DNA from: Pseudomonadota bacterium
GTDB taxonomy: Bacteria; Pseudomonadota; Gammaproteobacteria; Pseudomonadales; Halieaceae
Reading direction: 5' to 3'
Assembly: GCA_030591305.1 (NCBI GenBank)
Contig: JAUVBI010000182.1
Location: 1 to 6,437, forward strand
DNA: 6,437 bases
The notes under the pieces were generated by a model. It was not told the DNA's origin. It ran no database searches and was given only the letters and a program-made list of their open reading frames with translations. Numbering within the stretch: the first letter of the stretch is position 1; the number at the start of each line of letters is the position of its first letter. Shown in pieces: positions 1-6,437 of this stretch. A program made the translations under genes and the position numbers.

Positions 1-1356
1 CACACATTTTATTCCTCCCACTATGGCCTGATTGTAGACTTGGGCTCTGTTCATCCATTGCTGGCTGGTTGGCCCAATGGCGTAGGGACACTGCTAAGCT
101 ACCGGGATGCCAACCTGGATAACCTCCGCGGTCTGGATCAGTGGGTGAAAATGGGGCAGGCTGGTGACCTCGCCGAGTTTAAAGAGAGCTTGCGTCCTAT
201 AGGTATTCCCTGGGTAAATACAATCGCTGCTGATAGAAATGGCGACGCCTTCTACGGTGATATCAGCACTACTCCCAATGTTTCAGTGGCTCAGTACGGC
301 AGTTGTATTCGCGGGACACTGCAGAACCTGCTGACTGATTTTGGCCTTGTGACACTGGATGGTTCCGACTCCGACTGTGAATGGGGCAATGATGACGATA
401 CCACCGAGGGTATTTTTGGCTACGACAGCCTGCCCAAAATGGAGACTCGCGGCTATGTTGCAAATTCAAATGATAGCTACTGGCTGACTAACCCTGAAAT
501 GCTGCTGGAAGGCTTTTCTCCTGTTATTGGCAGGGAGGGCGTCGAGCAGAGCATTCGAACACGCCAGGCTTTTGTACAGGCTGAGGAGCGTCTTGCAGGT
601 ACAGACGGCCTCGGTGAGGGCGGTTTTACCGTTGACACTATTCGCAAGGTCTTATTTGGTTCAAGAAGTCTGGCGGCGGAGCTGATAAGCGATGATGTAG
701 TGGCGATTTGCAGTGAAGTGGATAACTGGGCTCCCTACACCAGTGATACAGCCGGTGCAGTGCAGGCATGCTCAATACTTGCCCAGTGGGACAGGCGCTC
801 TCTGGTTGACAGCGTGGGTACCCATATCTTTTATGAATTCTGGCTGACAATTCGCAGCTTGGAAAACCTGTGGGCTATTCCTTTCGATGCGGCAGATCCT
901 GTCAATACACCCAGGGAGCTGAATATAACCGATGCCGACCTGGTTGAAGTGATAAAAATTAATTTTGCCGATACGGTTCACAAGTTAAATGAAGCGGGTA
1001 TTCCCCTGGATAGTCCCTGGGGCGACGTTCAGTTTGACGAAAAAAATGGTGTGCGTTACCCCGTTCATGGTGCGTCGGGGGCGATTGGTTTCAGCGTCAT
1101 AACATCCAATTTGGTAGAAGGGGAGGGCTACTCTGCCATTCGTCACGGCAACAGTTACATGCAGGCGGTAACCTGGGACGAGAGTGATTGCCCCGACGCC
1201 TATGCAATATTGTCTTACTCACAGTCCACCGATCCGGCGTCAGATAACTATGCGGACAGCACCGAGCTTTACTCAAAAGGTGGTTGGATAGACATGCCGT
1301 TCTGCGAAGCAGCCAGGGACGAGCAGGAGTCCCGGCGGGAGACAATCCAGGAATAA
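1..1356 (+). CDS. Penicillin acylase family protein (PvdQ / AHL-acylase-like), 5'-partial, C-terminal part of beta chain
   Basis: The frame is open from the first base (HTFYSSHYGLIVD...) to a TAA at 1354-1356, giving 451 residues without the true start. From memory, the fragment follows the beta chain of PvdQ-type acylases. It has SHYGLIV at the left edge, YRDANLDNLR, IPWVNTIAADRNGDAFY (around fragment residues 68-85), NSNDSYWLTNP (from about 155), a Cys-containing stretch ending in LAQWD, WGDVQ, GNSYMQAVTW, LSYSQSTDPASDNYAD and a terminal LYSKGGW segment. These enzymes are periplasmic Ntn hydrolases that self-cleave and use an N-terminal Ser of the beta chain. They remove acyl chains from acyl-homoserine lactones, lipopeptides or siderophore precursors. 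The NSND asparagine corresponds to the oxyanion-hole Asn of the family. The signal peptide, alpha chain and catalytic Ser would lie upstream of the window, so activity and substrate cannot be judged. Family assignment is firm; AHL specificity is inference. Confidence 0.88.
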   Translation, partial: HTFYSSHYGLIVDLGSVHPLLAGWPNGVGTLLSYRDANLDNLRGLDQWVKMGQAGDLAEFKESLRPIGIPWVNTIAADRNGDAFYGDISTTPNVSVAQYGSCIRGTLQNLLTDFGLVTLDGSDSDCEWGNDDDTTEGIFGYDSLPKMETRGYVANSNDSYWLTNPEMLLEGFSPVIGREGVEQSIRTRQAFVQAEERLAGTDGLGEGGFTVDTIRKVLFGSRSLAAELISDDVVAICSEVDNWAPYTSDTAGAVQACSILAQWDRRSLVDSVGTHIFYEFWLTIRSLENLWAIPFDAADPVNTPRELNITDADLVEVIKINFADTVHKLNEAGIPLDSPWGDVQFDEKNGVRYPVHGASGAIGFSVITSNLVEGEGYSAIRHGNSYMQAVTWDESDCPDAYAILSYSQSTDPASDNYADSTELYSKGGWIDMPFCEAARDEQESRRETIQE

Positions 1357-1357
1357 G

Positions 1358-1375
1358 CAGGCAGGGACCTGCCTG
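1358..1375. terminator. Perfect hairpin in convergent intergenic gap (possible bidirectional terminator, arm 1)
   Basis: CAGGCAGG (1358-1365) and CCTGCCTG (1368-1375) are perfect reverse complements. They fold into about 7 bp closed by a GGAC loop, starting 2 bases after the acylase stop codon. No T-run follows on either strand, so it does not fit a classical intrinsic terminator. Its place between two converging genes suggests transcript-end formation or 3'-end protection. Confidence 0.45.
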
Positions 1376-1380
1376 ACAAA

Positions 1381-1404
1381 TCATCCAGCCTCAGGGCTGG
1401 ATGA
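1381..1404. terminator. Second perfect hairpin, overlapping the stop codon of the ribB-like gene
   Basis: TCATCCAGCC (1381-1390) pairs perfectly with GGCTGGATGA (1395-1404) around the 4-base loop 1391-1394, a 10-bp stem. On the minus strand one arm encodes the last residues (Ile-Gln-Pro) of the RibB-like protein, and the TGA stop (1391-1393) lies in the loop. Only a short TTT follows on the minus strand and no T-run on the plus strand. It is a plausible bidirectional terminator or 3'-end structure for the convergent pair, although the missing U-tract lowers confidence. Confidence 0.5.
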
Positions 1405-2506
1405 AATCTGTCACCTCAAGATTAAAGCCCGACAAGGCATTAAAGCGTATCGGCGCTGACATCATGCGCATTTTACCCACGCCCAAGCGTTTGAGTATTT
1501 GTGCGCCTGTGCCGATCACGCGGTAGTTTTGTACTCCTACGGTTTCAATGGGGCCGGTAACGCTGGGGGTATTGGGGAACTGTACAACCTCTGCCAGAGA
1601 TTGTTCGGGGCTGAGCTCCTGGCCTATTATAACGATGACACCATTATTTTCTTTGGCGACTCTCTCCATGGCACGGCGTAGTGACCAGCCCGGCTTGTCG
1701 GCTTCGATATGCGTGCAGAGGATGTCTCTCAAAGTGCTGACCGTTTGAACGCGCACCGGCGTCTCTTGCGTCTCGCAGATGTTACCTCTGGTCAACGCGT
1801 AGTGGATGGTATTGTCCACCAGGTCCAGAAAGGTATGTAGCCCAAACTCACCAAAATCGGTATCAATGATTTTGCTGTCGCGTAGCTCCACAGATTGTTC
1901 GTGCAGAGAACGGTACTCGATAAGGTCTGCGATGGTGCCCATCTTTAACTGGTGTTTTTCGGCAAACTCTTCCAGCTGTGGACGCCTGGCCATGGTGCCG
2001 TCTTCGTTCATGATTTCTACAATCAGGGATGCCGGCTCGAAGCCTGCCATGCGGGCCAGGTCGACCCCCGCCTCGGTATGTCCCGCCCGGCGCAATACAC
2101 CACCCGGTTTGGCGACCAGCGGGAAGATGTGTCCCGGCTGACTGATGTCAGCGGGCCCGGCATCTGTCGCGACAGCCGTTAGTACCGTGTGGGCCCGTTG
2201 CACCGAACTGATACCCGGCCCTTTGCGCTCTGCCGCATCAATGGACACGGTAAAATTGGTTTCGTGCTGGGCGCGATTGTCTTTTACCATCAGGGGTAAT
2301 TGAATCTGCCTGGCGCGCTCGGGCGTGATAGGCATGCAAATCAGGCCGCAGGCTTCGGTAGAAAAAAAGGTAATGGTTTCGGGCGTTACCGCTTCTGCGG
2401 CAATGATCAGGTCGCCTTCATTTTCCCTGTCCTCGTCATCCATCAGGATAACCATTTTTCCGGCGCGGATGTCATCGAGAATATCCGGGATGCTGCTAAG
2501 TGCCAT
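1391..2506 (-). CDS. ribB: 3,4-dihydroxy-2-butanone 4-phosphate synthase with degenerate GTP cyclohydrolase II-like C-terminal domain (RibBX-type)
   Basis: The 371-residue protein has an N-terminal RibB domain (about 1-205) that converts ribulose 5-phosphate to formate and the four-carbon riboflavin precursor. Visible motifs are the acidic Mg/substrate loop [10 protein letters not shown] (23-32), [14 protein letters not shown] (142-155, with the conserved His143) and [11 protein letters not shown] (164-174). The second half (about 210-371) matches the RibA fold only in outline: [13 protein letters not shown] (251-263) and the closing [18 protein letters not shown]...GFNLEV pattern. The GTP cyclohydrolase II zinc cysteines expected after VRV are absent, since Cys264 is the only cysteine nearby, and the usual GHEGRGIGL-like catalytic segment is not present. 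This half is therefore probably not a cyclohydrolase, matching the RibBX variant of Proteobacteria, and a separate ribA is expected elsewhere. The ATG (2504-2506) has only a weak GGA ribosome site 8 bases upstream. It begins 25 bp after the thiolase stop, consistent with co-transcription. Confidence 0.93.
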   Translation of the reverse strand: MALSSIPDILDDIRAGKMVILMDDEDRENEGDLIIAAEAVTPETITFFSTEACGLICMPITPERARQIQLPLMVKDNRAQHETNFTVSIDAAERKGPGISSVQRAHTVLTAVATDAGPADISQPGHIFPLVAKPGGVLRRAGHTEAGVDLARMAGFEPASLIVEIMNEDGTMARRPQLEEFAEKHQLKMGTIADLIEYRSLHEQSVELRDSKIIDTDFGEFGLHTFLDLVDNTIHYALTRGNICETQETPVRVQTVSTLRDILCTHIEADKPGWSLRRAMERVAKENNGVIVIIGQELSPEQSLAEVVQFPNTPSVTGPIETVGVQNYRVIGTGAQILKRLGVGKMRMMSAPIRFNALSGFNLEVTDFIQP

Positions 2507-2531
2507 AAATAATTCCGTAAATCGGGGTCAG

Positions 2532-3713
2532 TTAACTTAATTCAATGCCGACAGCAGTGGCTTCACCGCCACCAATACACAATGCCGCAACACCGCGCTT
2601 TTTTCCCAGCTTCTTCAGCGCGTACATCAGGCTCACAATAATGCGGGAGCCGGTTGAGCCTATGGGGTGGCCCTGGGCGCAGGCGCCGCCATGAATATTG
2701 ACCTTGGCGTGGTCCAGTTCCAGTTCATTGATGGCGAGCATGGTAACCATGGCAAAGGCCTCGTTTATCTCAAACAGGTCAATGTCGTCCTTGGTCCACC
2801 CTGTTTTCTCAAACAGTTTATTCATTGCACCGATAGGTGCCACGGTAAATTCAGACGGTTCCTGGCTGTGCCGGGAGTGGGCAATAATACGTGCCATGGG
2901 CTTGAGCCCGCGTTTTTCGGCTTCACTTTCCAGCATCAGTACCAGTGCGCTGGCGCCATCGGAAATGGAGCTGGAATTGGCGGCAGTGATAGTGCCGTCT
3001 TTCACAAATGCCGGGCGCAGCTTGGGAATTTTATCCAGTTGCGCCTTGTGGGGTTGCTCATCATTAGTGATAACGCTCTCACCTTTGCGCGTAGTGATGG
3101 TGACCGGGGCAATTTCTGCGGTCAGCGAACCATCGTCGATAGCGGCTTTCGCCCTGGTGAGGGACTCAATTGCGAAGGCATCCATTTGCTCACGGGTGAT
3201 GCCGTAATCATCGGCTGTGCCCTGGGCAAAAATACCCATGGCTTTACCGGTATAGGCATCTTCCAATCCGTCCATAAACATATGGTCGTACATAGTGGCG
3301 TGACCACTGCGCACACCACTGCGGGCACCGGGCAGCAGGTGGGGTGCATTGGTCATACTCTCCATGCCGCCAGTTACGACAACCTTGTTGGTGCCGGCGA
3401 GCAGGCTGTCATGGCCGAAGATGGTGGCCTGCATGCCAGAACCACACAGCTTGTTCAGGGTGACAGCACCCGCAGTCTTGGGAATACCGGCACCCAGGGC
3501 GGCCTGGCGGGCAGGGCCCTGTTTCAGGCCGGCGGGCAGTACGCAGCCCATAAAGACTTCATCGACATCTGCTGCGTCAATACCGCTGCGTTCCACTGCT
3601 GCTGCAATAGCGGTGCTGGCGAGTTCCGGGGCGGTGGCAGCGGCCAGGCTGCCCTGTAGGCCGCCCATAGGGGTGCGGGCGCCGTTGACGATGACTACGT
3701 AATCTCTACTCAT
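2532..3713 (-). CDS. Acetyl-CoA C-acetyltransferase (type II thiolase)
   Basis: The 393-residue length is typical for bacterial biosynthetic or degradative thiolases. The full catalytic set is present: nucleophile Cys90 in [22 protein letters not shown] (115-126), NEAFAM (317-322), His349 in [16 protein letters not shown] and the second Cys379 in [11 protein letters not shown]. The enzyme condenses two acetyl-CoA to acetoacetyl-CoA or cleaves it in reverse, in the cytoplasm. The sequence does not settle whether it serves acetoacetate or fatty acid breakdown, or PHB or mevalonate-type synthesis; no PhaB, PhaC or Ato partner is visible here. The ATG at 3711-3713 is chosen because CAGGA (3724-3720) lies 6 bases upstream and [15 protein letters not shown] is a normal thiolase N terminus. 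A GTG at 3764 would add 17 non-family residues. It lies 59 bp after the AraC-type gene and 25 bp before ribB, all on the same strand. Exact gene symbol (atoB, phaA or other) is not decidable. Confidence 0.95.
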   Translation of the reverse strand: MSRDYVVIVNGARTPMGGLQGSLAAATAPELASTAIAAAVERSGIDAADVDEVFMGCVLPAGLKQGPARQAALGAGIPKTAGAVTLNKLCGSGMQATIFGHDSLLAGTNKVVVTGGMESMTNAPHLLPGARSGVRSGHATMYDHMFMDGLEDAYTGKAMGIFAQGTADDYGITREQMDAFAIESLTRAKAAIDDGSLTAEIAPVTITTRKGESVITNDEQPHKAQLDKIPKLRPAFVKDGTITAANSSSISDGASALVLMLESEAEKRGLKPMARIIAHSRHSQEPSEFTVAPIGAMNKLFEKTGWTKDDIDLFEINEAFAMVTMLAINELELDHAKVNIHGGACAQGHPIGSTGSRIIVSLMYALKKLGKKRGVAALCIGGGEATAVGIELS

Positions 3714-3719
3714 GTTTTT

Positions 3720-3724
3720 TCCTG
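3720..3724 (-). promoter_or_regulatory. Ribosome binding site that fixes the thiolase start
   Basis: On the minus strand CAGGA is followed by AAAAAC and the ATG at 3713. Good spacing favours this start over the in-frame GTG at 3764-3762. Confidence 0.7.
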
Positions 3725-3772
3725 CGATGGGGTATAGGCCAAAAAAGGGCGCCCATTTAGCCACAACAGGCG

Positions 3773-4795
3773 TTATTTCTCAAGGTATACGGCCTGCTTG
3801 CCAAGCTCTGTCGGTACAAACAATTTGCCCCGCACCGCGCTGCGATACTGCAGGGGCGGCATGCCACAGTGCTGCCGAAACAGCTTGGAGAAATAGCTTA
3901 TATCTTGCAGCCCGACCTGCCAGGCAATTTCGCTGACACTCAGGTTGCTACTGCGTAGGAGATCCCTGGCCCGGGCGATGCGTTGGCTCTGTAGATAAGC
4001 CTGTGGACTAAAGCCAGTGGCTCTCTTGAATCTTCGGTTCAGGTTGCGACTACTGGTACCCAGAACGTTGGCAAGTTGGGTGATACTGATGGGCTGGTCC
4101 AGGTGGTCCTGCAACCATTGCTGCCCCTCCAACACGGTCTCGTCGTGGTGCGAGCCCTCGGGCTCATTTTGATAGGCTGCCGCCTGGAACGATTGGCGGA
4201 TTTCAGGGGAGAACTGGTTTTCAACGGCTTTGGCTATGCGGCTGCCAAACCACTCTTCTATGATATGCACCATCAGGTCAGCGATAGAGTTCACACTACC
4301 CACGCAGTAAATTCCGTCGCTCTGGGTAATCAAATGCCGCGGTTTAAGGTCCACCTTGGGATACCGTGCGGAGAATTGCCCAAAGTAGTTCCAGTGCGTG
4401 GTGGCGGGCTTTCCATCTAACAGGCCCGCTTCGGCAAGCAGGCAACTGGCCGTACCGACACTGCAAATGCGAGTTCCCGCAGCGGCAAACTCCGGTAAGA
4501 CATGCAGCCAGTCGGCAGCGCCGTTAACGGTGGGCAGCGGATTGCGCCAGATAGCGGGCAGCAACAGCAGGTCAAGTGCGGGCAGGTCATTCATGCTGAT
4601 ATCGGGCTTCAAGCTGGTGCCCGTGGCGAGTTTCATTGATTTTTTGTCCGGGGCGGCCAGCAGGAAGCGCACCTGGGGTTTACTGCTGCGTGTAGCTGCA
4701 CTTGCCATCTGGCTGGCGGCCTGCAGTATCTCCATGGGCAGGGTGATACTGGTCGCCAGGGCGCTGGGGTATAAAAGCGAGGCAACGGTAAACAT
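3773..4795 (-). CDS. GlxA-type transcriptional regulator (DJ-1/PfpI-like domain plus AraC-family HTH)
   Basis: The 340-residue protein has two domains. Residues 1 to about 190 form a DJ-1/PfpI (class I amidotransferase-like) sensor fold, with LDLLLLPAIW (74-83), the elbow region ICSVGTASCLLAEAGLLDG (110-128) and TTHW (132-135). Residues about 225-320 are an AraC/XylS double helix-turn-helix: ITQLANVLGTSSRNLNRRFK (238-257), GFSPQAYLQSQRIARARDLL (261-280) and VSEIAWQVGLQDISYFSKLF (287-306). In many family members the elbow carries Cys in an SVCTGA context; here that position is Gly114, so the domain is probably a ligand sensor rather than an enzyme. The ATG at 4795-4793 is preferred over the GTG directly before it, because AGAGGAGGT ends against that GTG and leaves 4 bases to the ATG. 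It leads a same-strand cluster with the thiolase and ribB and is divergent from fabY. Likely targets are the shared intergenic region and the thiolase, but the effector is unknown. Confidence 0.9.
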   Translation of the reverse strand: MFTVASLLYPSALATSITLPMEILQAASQMASAATRSSKPQVRFLLAAPDKKSMKLATGTSLKPDISMNDLPALDLLLLPAIWRNPLPTVNGAADWLHVLPEFAAAGTRICSVGTASCLLAEAGLLDGKPATTHWNYFGQFSARYPKVDLKPRHLITQSDGIYCVGSVNSIADLMVHIIEEWFGSRIAKAVENQFSPEIRQSFQAAAYQNEPEGSHHDETVLEGQQWLQDHLDQPISITQLANVLGTSSRNLNRRFKRATGFSPQAYLQSQRIARARDLLRSSNLSVSEIAWQVGLQDISYFSKLFRQHCGMPPLQYRSAVRGKLFVPTELGKQAVYLEK

Positions 4796-4798
4796 CAC

Positions 4799-4807
4799 AC
4801 CTCCTCT
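4799..4807 (-). promoter_or_regulatory. Strong Shine-Dalgarno of the AraC-type regulator
   Basis: AGAGGAGGT on the minus strand is a near-perfect anti-16S match immediately before GTG-ATG. The GTG is too close to be used efficiently, so the ATG at 4795 is taken as the start. Such a strong site is somewhat unusual for a regulator gene. Confidence 0.75.
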
Positions 4808-4822
4808 GAGTAAATGTGAAAT

Positions 4823-4832
4823 GGCTAAAATA
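4823..4832 (+). repeat. Direct repeat copy 1 (GGCTAAAATA), candidate operator
   Basis: GGCTAAAATA occurs exactly twice in the divergent intergenic region, here and at 4877-4886, with 54 bp between equivalent positions, close to five helical turns. AraC-family regulators commonly bind directly repeated asymmetric sites. Use as an operator is inference. Confidence 0.5.
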
Positions 4833-4876
4833 CCATATTTAATGTCTTATATGCCATAGTTGTATGAATCGTTGGC

Positions 4877-4886
4877 GGCTAAAATA
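4877..4886 (+). repeat. Direct repeat copy 2 (GGCTAAAATA), candidate operator near the fabY start
   Basis: This is the exact second copy of the 10-mer at 4823-4832. It overlaps the TAAAAT that could be a fabY -10 element, so a protein bound here could block or assist fabY transcription. The role is inferred from position only. Confidence 0.5.
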
Positions 4887-4917
4887 GTGCTCGCATATAC
4901 ACGGGGAGTGAGAATTG

Positions 4918-6437
4918 ATGGCCAGGCAACGATTACCAGTGATTGTAGGGTTCGGCGGCGTAAATGCGGCGGGCCGTGCTTCGGGCCATCACGCTTATGG
5001 CCGCATGGTGCAGTCGGCTCTCCCATCGGCCCAACGCGAACGCTCACTCAATGCCCTGGCCGCGGTAATGGGTCTGGCTGGCTCCGATGTTGAAGCGCAG
5101 TACCTGCTTGATCACAGCTTGGTCCGGCGCATTGAGTTAACTCATTTCGATGTGAATGCGGTTCCCTGGAATCAACGTTTTCCAACCACCAGTAACGGCA
5201 AGGCCATCAGCTTTAATATTAAAAAGCAAAACTTGCCCAATGAAATTCCCCTGGGCTGGCGCATAACCCCTGTTTCTGTAACCCACGTCAATGTCCAGAT
5301 AACCGGGGAGCAGGATTTTTTCCTGCCCACTGTGCGGGAGTTTGAGGTGAAAGCGGCGGGCCAGCTTCCCACGGGTTTTGATCCGGGCAAACTCTACCCG
5401 GCACGCAGTCATCCTCGGGGTTTGCAGATGATGGTGTATGCCGCTTCAGATGCCCTGGGAAGTATAGGCATAGAGTTCGATACCATCATGGATCGTATTG
5501 CAGTCGATGAAATCAGCGTATATGCGGGCAGTGCGATGGGCCAGCTTGATTCAGCAGGCCTGGGTGGCATGGTGAAATCGCGTTATAACGGAGCGAAGGT
5601 AACATCCAAGTACTGCCCACTGGGTCTGGCTGAAATGCCCGCAGACTTTGTTAATGCCTATGTATTGGGGACGATGGGCTCGACAGGAGCAAGCCTGGGG
5701 GCCTGCGCATCCTTTCTCTATAACCTGCGCCACGGTATAGAGGATATTCGCAGTGGCCGCAGCCGCGTCGCGTTTGTGGGCTCATCCGAGGCGCCGATAA
5801 ATCCGGAAGTCATGGAGGGCTACAGCGCCATGGGCGCATTGGCCACCGATAAGGGCCTGCGGGCACTGGATGGTGTGTCCTCCCAGCAGGAGCCGAATCA
5901 CCGCCGTGCCTGCAGACCGTTTGCCGAGAACTGTGGTTTTACCATTGCTGAGTCGGCACAAATGGTGGTGTTGTTTGACGACGCACTGGCCATGGAGTTG
6001 GGCGCTACCGTGTACGGTGCACCGCTGGATGTCTACGTCAACGCCGATGGCTTCAAAAAATCTATCGCGGGGCCGGGGGTGGGCAACTATATTACCGTGG
6101 CCAAGGCGGCGGCCGCTGCCCGGGCTGTTATTGGTGAAAAAGCCATGCGCAACGCGGGAATGGTACAGGCGCACGGTACTGGAACGCCGCAGAACCGGGT
6201 GACTGAATCAGAGATTTTGAGTGCAACGGCCAAAGCCTTTGGTATTGAAAAATGGCCTGTGGCGGCCATTAAAAGTTATGTGGGCCACTCGCTGGGCTCA
6301 GCGTCCGGCGACCAGTTCACCGCGGCACTGGGAATCTGGCAGCACGGATTGATTCCGGGTATTCACAGTATTGACAGTATCGCAGATGATGTCGCCAGCG
6401 ACAGATTGCAATTCAATAAGGGTCACACGGAAATCGA
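4918..6437 (+). CDS. fabY: Beta-ketoacyl-ACP synthase FabY (acetoacetyl-ACP synthase), 3'-partial
   Basis: The frame runs unbroken for 506 codons to the window edge. FabY proteins are roughly 630 residues as I recall, so about 130 C-terminal residues are missing. The thiolase-fold Cys-His-His triad is visible: Cys263 in GSTGASLGACASFLYN, His419 in QAHGTGTPQNR and His457 in KSYVGHSLGS (with Lys452). A long N-terminal extension of about 200 residues, absent from FabB/FabF, starts RLPVIVGFGGVNAAGR and includes HSLVRRIE (66-73) and AGQLPTGFDPG (147-157). These, with SHPRGLQM, SSEAPINPEVMEGYSAMGAL and VNADGFKKSI, are characteristic of FabY as I recall it from Pseudomonas aeruginosa PA5174. FabY condenses acetyl-CoA with malonyl-ACP to form acetoacetyl-ACP, initiating type II fatty acid synthesis in the cytoplasm in place of FabH. 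The ATG at 4918 follows GGGGAG (4903-4908) with 9 bases spacing; a TTG directly before it is a less likely start. It is divergent from the AraC-type regulator. Confidence 0.93.
   Translation, partial: MARQRLPVIVGFGGVNAAGRASGHHAYGRMVQSALPSAQRERSLNALAAVMGLAGSDVEAQYLLDHSLVRRIELTHFDVNAVPWNQRFPTTSNGKAISFNIKKQNLPNEIPLGWRITPVSVTHVNVQITGEQDFFLPTVREFEVKAAGQLPTGFDPGKLYPARSHPRGLQMMVYAASDALGSIGIEFDTIMDRIAVDEISVYAGSAMGQLDSAGLGGMVKSRYNGAKVTSKYCPLGLAEMPADFVNAYVLGTMGSTGASLGACASFLYNLRHGIEDIRSGRSRVAFVGSSEAPINPEVMEGYSAMGALATDKGLRALDGVSSQQEPNHRRACRPFAENCGFTIAESAQMVVLFDDALAMELGATVYGAPLDVYVNADGFKKSIAGPGVGNYITVAKAAAAARAVIGEKAMRNAGMVQAHGTGTPQNRVTESEILSATAKAFGIEKWPVAAIKSYVGHSLGSASGDQFTAALGIWQHGLIPGIHSIDSIADDVASDRLQFNKGHTEI

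Larger units (their letters stand above)
4796..4917. promoter_or_regulatory. Divergent promoter/operator region between the AraC-type regulator and fabY
   Basis: These 122 bp separate two divergently read genes and must carry leaders for both unless transcription comes from further away. The middle (about 4811-4866) is AT-rich compared with the flanking coding sequence. On the minus strand TGGTATTTT resembles an extended -10 for the regulator. On the plus strand TAAAAT (4880-4885) could be a -10 for fabY, although the best -35-like TTGTAT (4860-4865) is only 14 bases away, so neither promoter is assigned firmly. The region contains a 10-bp direct repeat (listed separately). Confidence 0.6.

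Noticed and set aside
2667..3659. A 330-codon open frame on the plus strand, antisense to the thiolase gene
   Set aside because: It is fully contained in a thiolase gene with every catalytic motif intact. Its product is rich in Gly, His and Ala with no recognisable family, and it has no ribosome site of note. It is a shadow of the biased codon use of the true gene.
3737..3762. Possible attenuator hairpin between the regulator and the thiolase (TTTAGCC against GGCCAAA, with a T-run on the minus strand)
   Set aside because: The stem is only 7 bp with one G-U pair and a 12-base loop, and the GGGCGCCC palindrome inside cannot form a stable small-loop hairpin. It is too weak to call a terminator.
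2532..3764. GTG start at 3764 for the thiolase, adding 17 residues
   Set aside because: The extra residues do not resemble a thiolase N terminus, while the ATG at 3713 has a well-placed CAGGA and gives the usual 393 residues.
4834..4853. Short inverted repeat CATAT...ATATG in the divergent region
   Set aside because: Only 5 bp per arm in AT-rich DNA; this is expected by chance and was not called as an operator.
4398..4859. A 153-codon plus-strand frame antisense to the regulator gene
   Set aside because: It covers the conserved DJ-1 domain coding region and has no recognisable family. The minus-strand protein is clearly real and has a near-perfect Shine-Dalgarno.
5782..6174. Minus-strand frames antisense to fabY (up to 130 codons)
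   Set aside because: FabY is continuous and motif-rich across this stretch. The antisense products have no recognisable motifs.

Overview
The window looks like ordinary chromosomal DNA from a gammaproteobacterium. The basis is a FabY-type beta-ketoacyl synthase (a family best known from Pseudomonas), a RibB protein with a degenerate RibA-like tail (a proteobacterial variant), and a PvdQ-type acylase. The moderately GC-rich coding sequence and this gene set would suit a pseudomonad-like or marine Cellvibrionales/Halieaceae-type organism. The genus cannot be fixed from the sequence alone.

Layout, left to right. Positions 1-1356 (+) hold the C-terminal 451 residues of a penicillin-acylase-family Ntn hydrolase whose start lies outside the window. 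It converges, across 34 bp containing two perfect hairpins, on a three-gene minus-strand cluster. In transcription order that cluster is a GlxA-type AraC regulator (4795-3773), an acetyl-CoA acetyltransferase (3713-2532) and a RibB/RibA-like protein (2506-1391). The gaps are 59 bp and 25 bp, so one transcript is plausible. A 122-bp, partly AT-rich intergenic region (4796-4917) separates the regulator from divergently transcribed fabY (4918 to beyond the window end, +). FabY is read without interruption for 506 codons and cut off by the window edge.

How the genes may work together. FabY condenses acetyl-CoA with malonyl-ACP to start fatty acid synthesis. The thiolase works at the neighbouring acetyl-CoA/acetoacetyl-CoA branch point. 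The AraC/DJ-1 regulator sits between them and shares the intergenic region with fabY. That region contains a perfect 10-bp direct repeat (GGCTAAAATA at 4823-4832 and 4877-4886, 54 bp apart), which could be a regulator binding site. Common control of the two acetyl-CoA-consuming enzymes is therefore an attractive inference, but it is not shown by the sequence. RibB supplies the four-carbon unit of riboflavin, and its place behind the thiolase may be only positional.

No RNA genes, insertion sequences, CRISPR arrays, phage genes or attachment sites were seen. The window does not show an obviously undescribed system. The points most worth checking are the divergent fabY/regulator region, the metal-site-less RibA-like domain and the PvdQ-like acylase.
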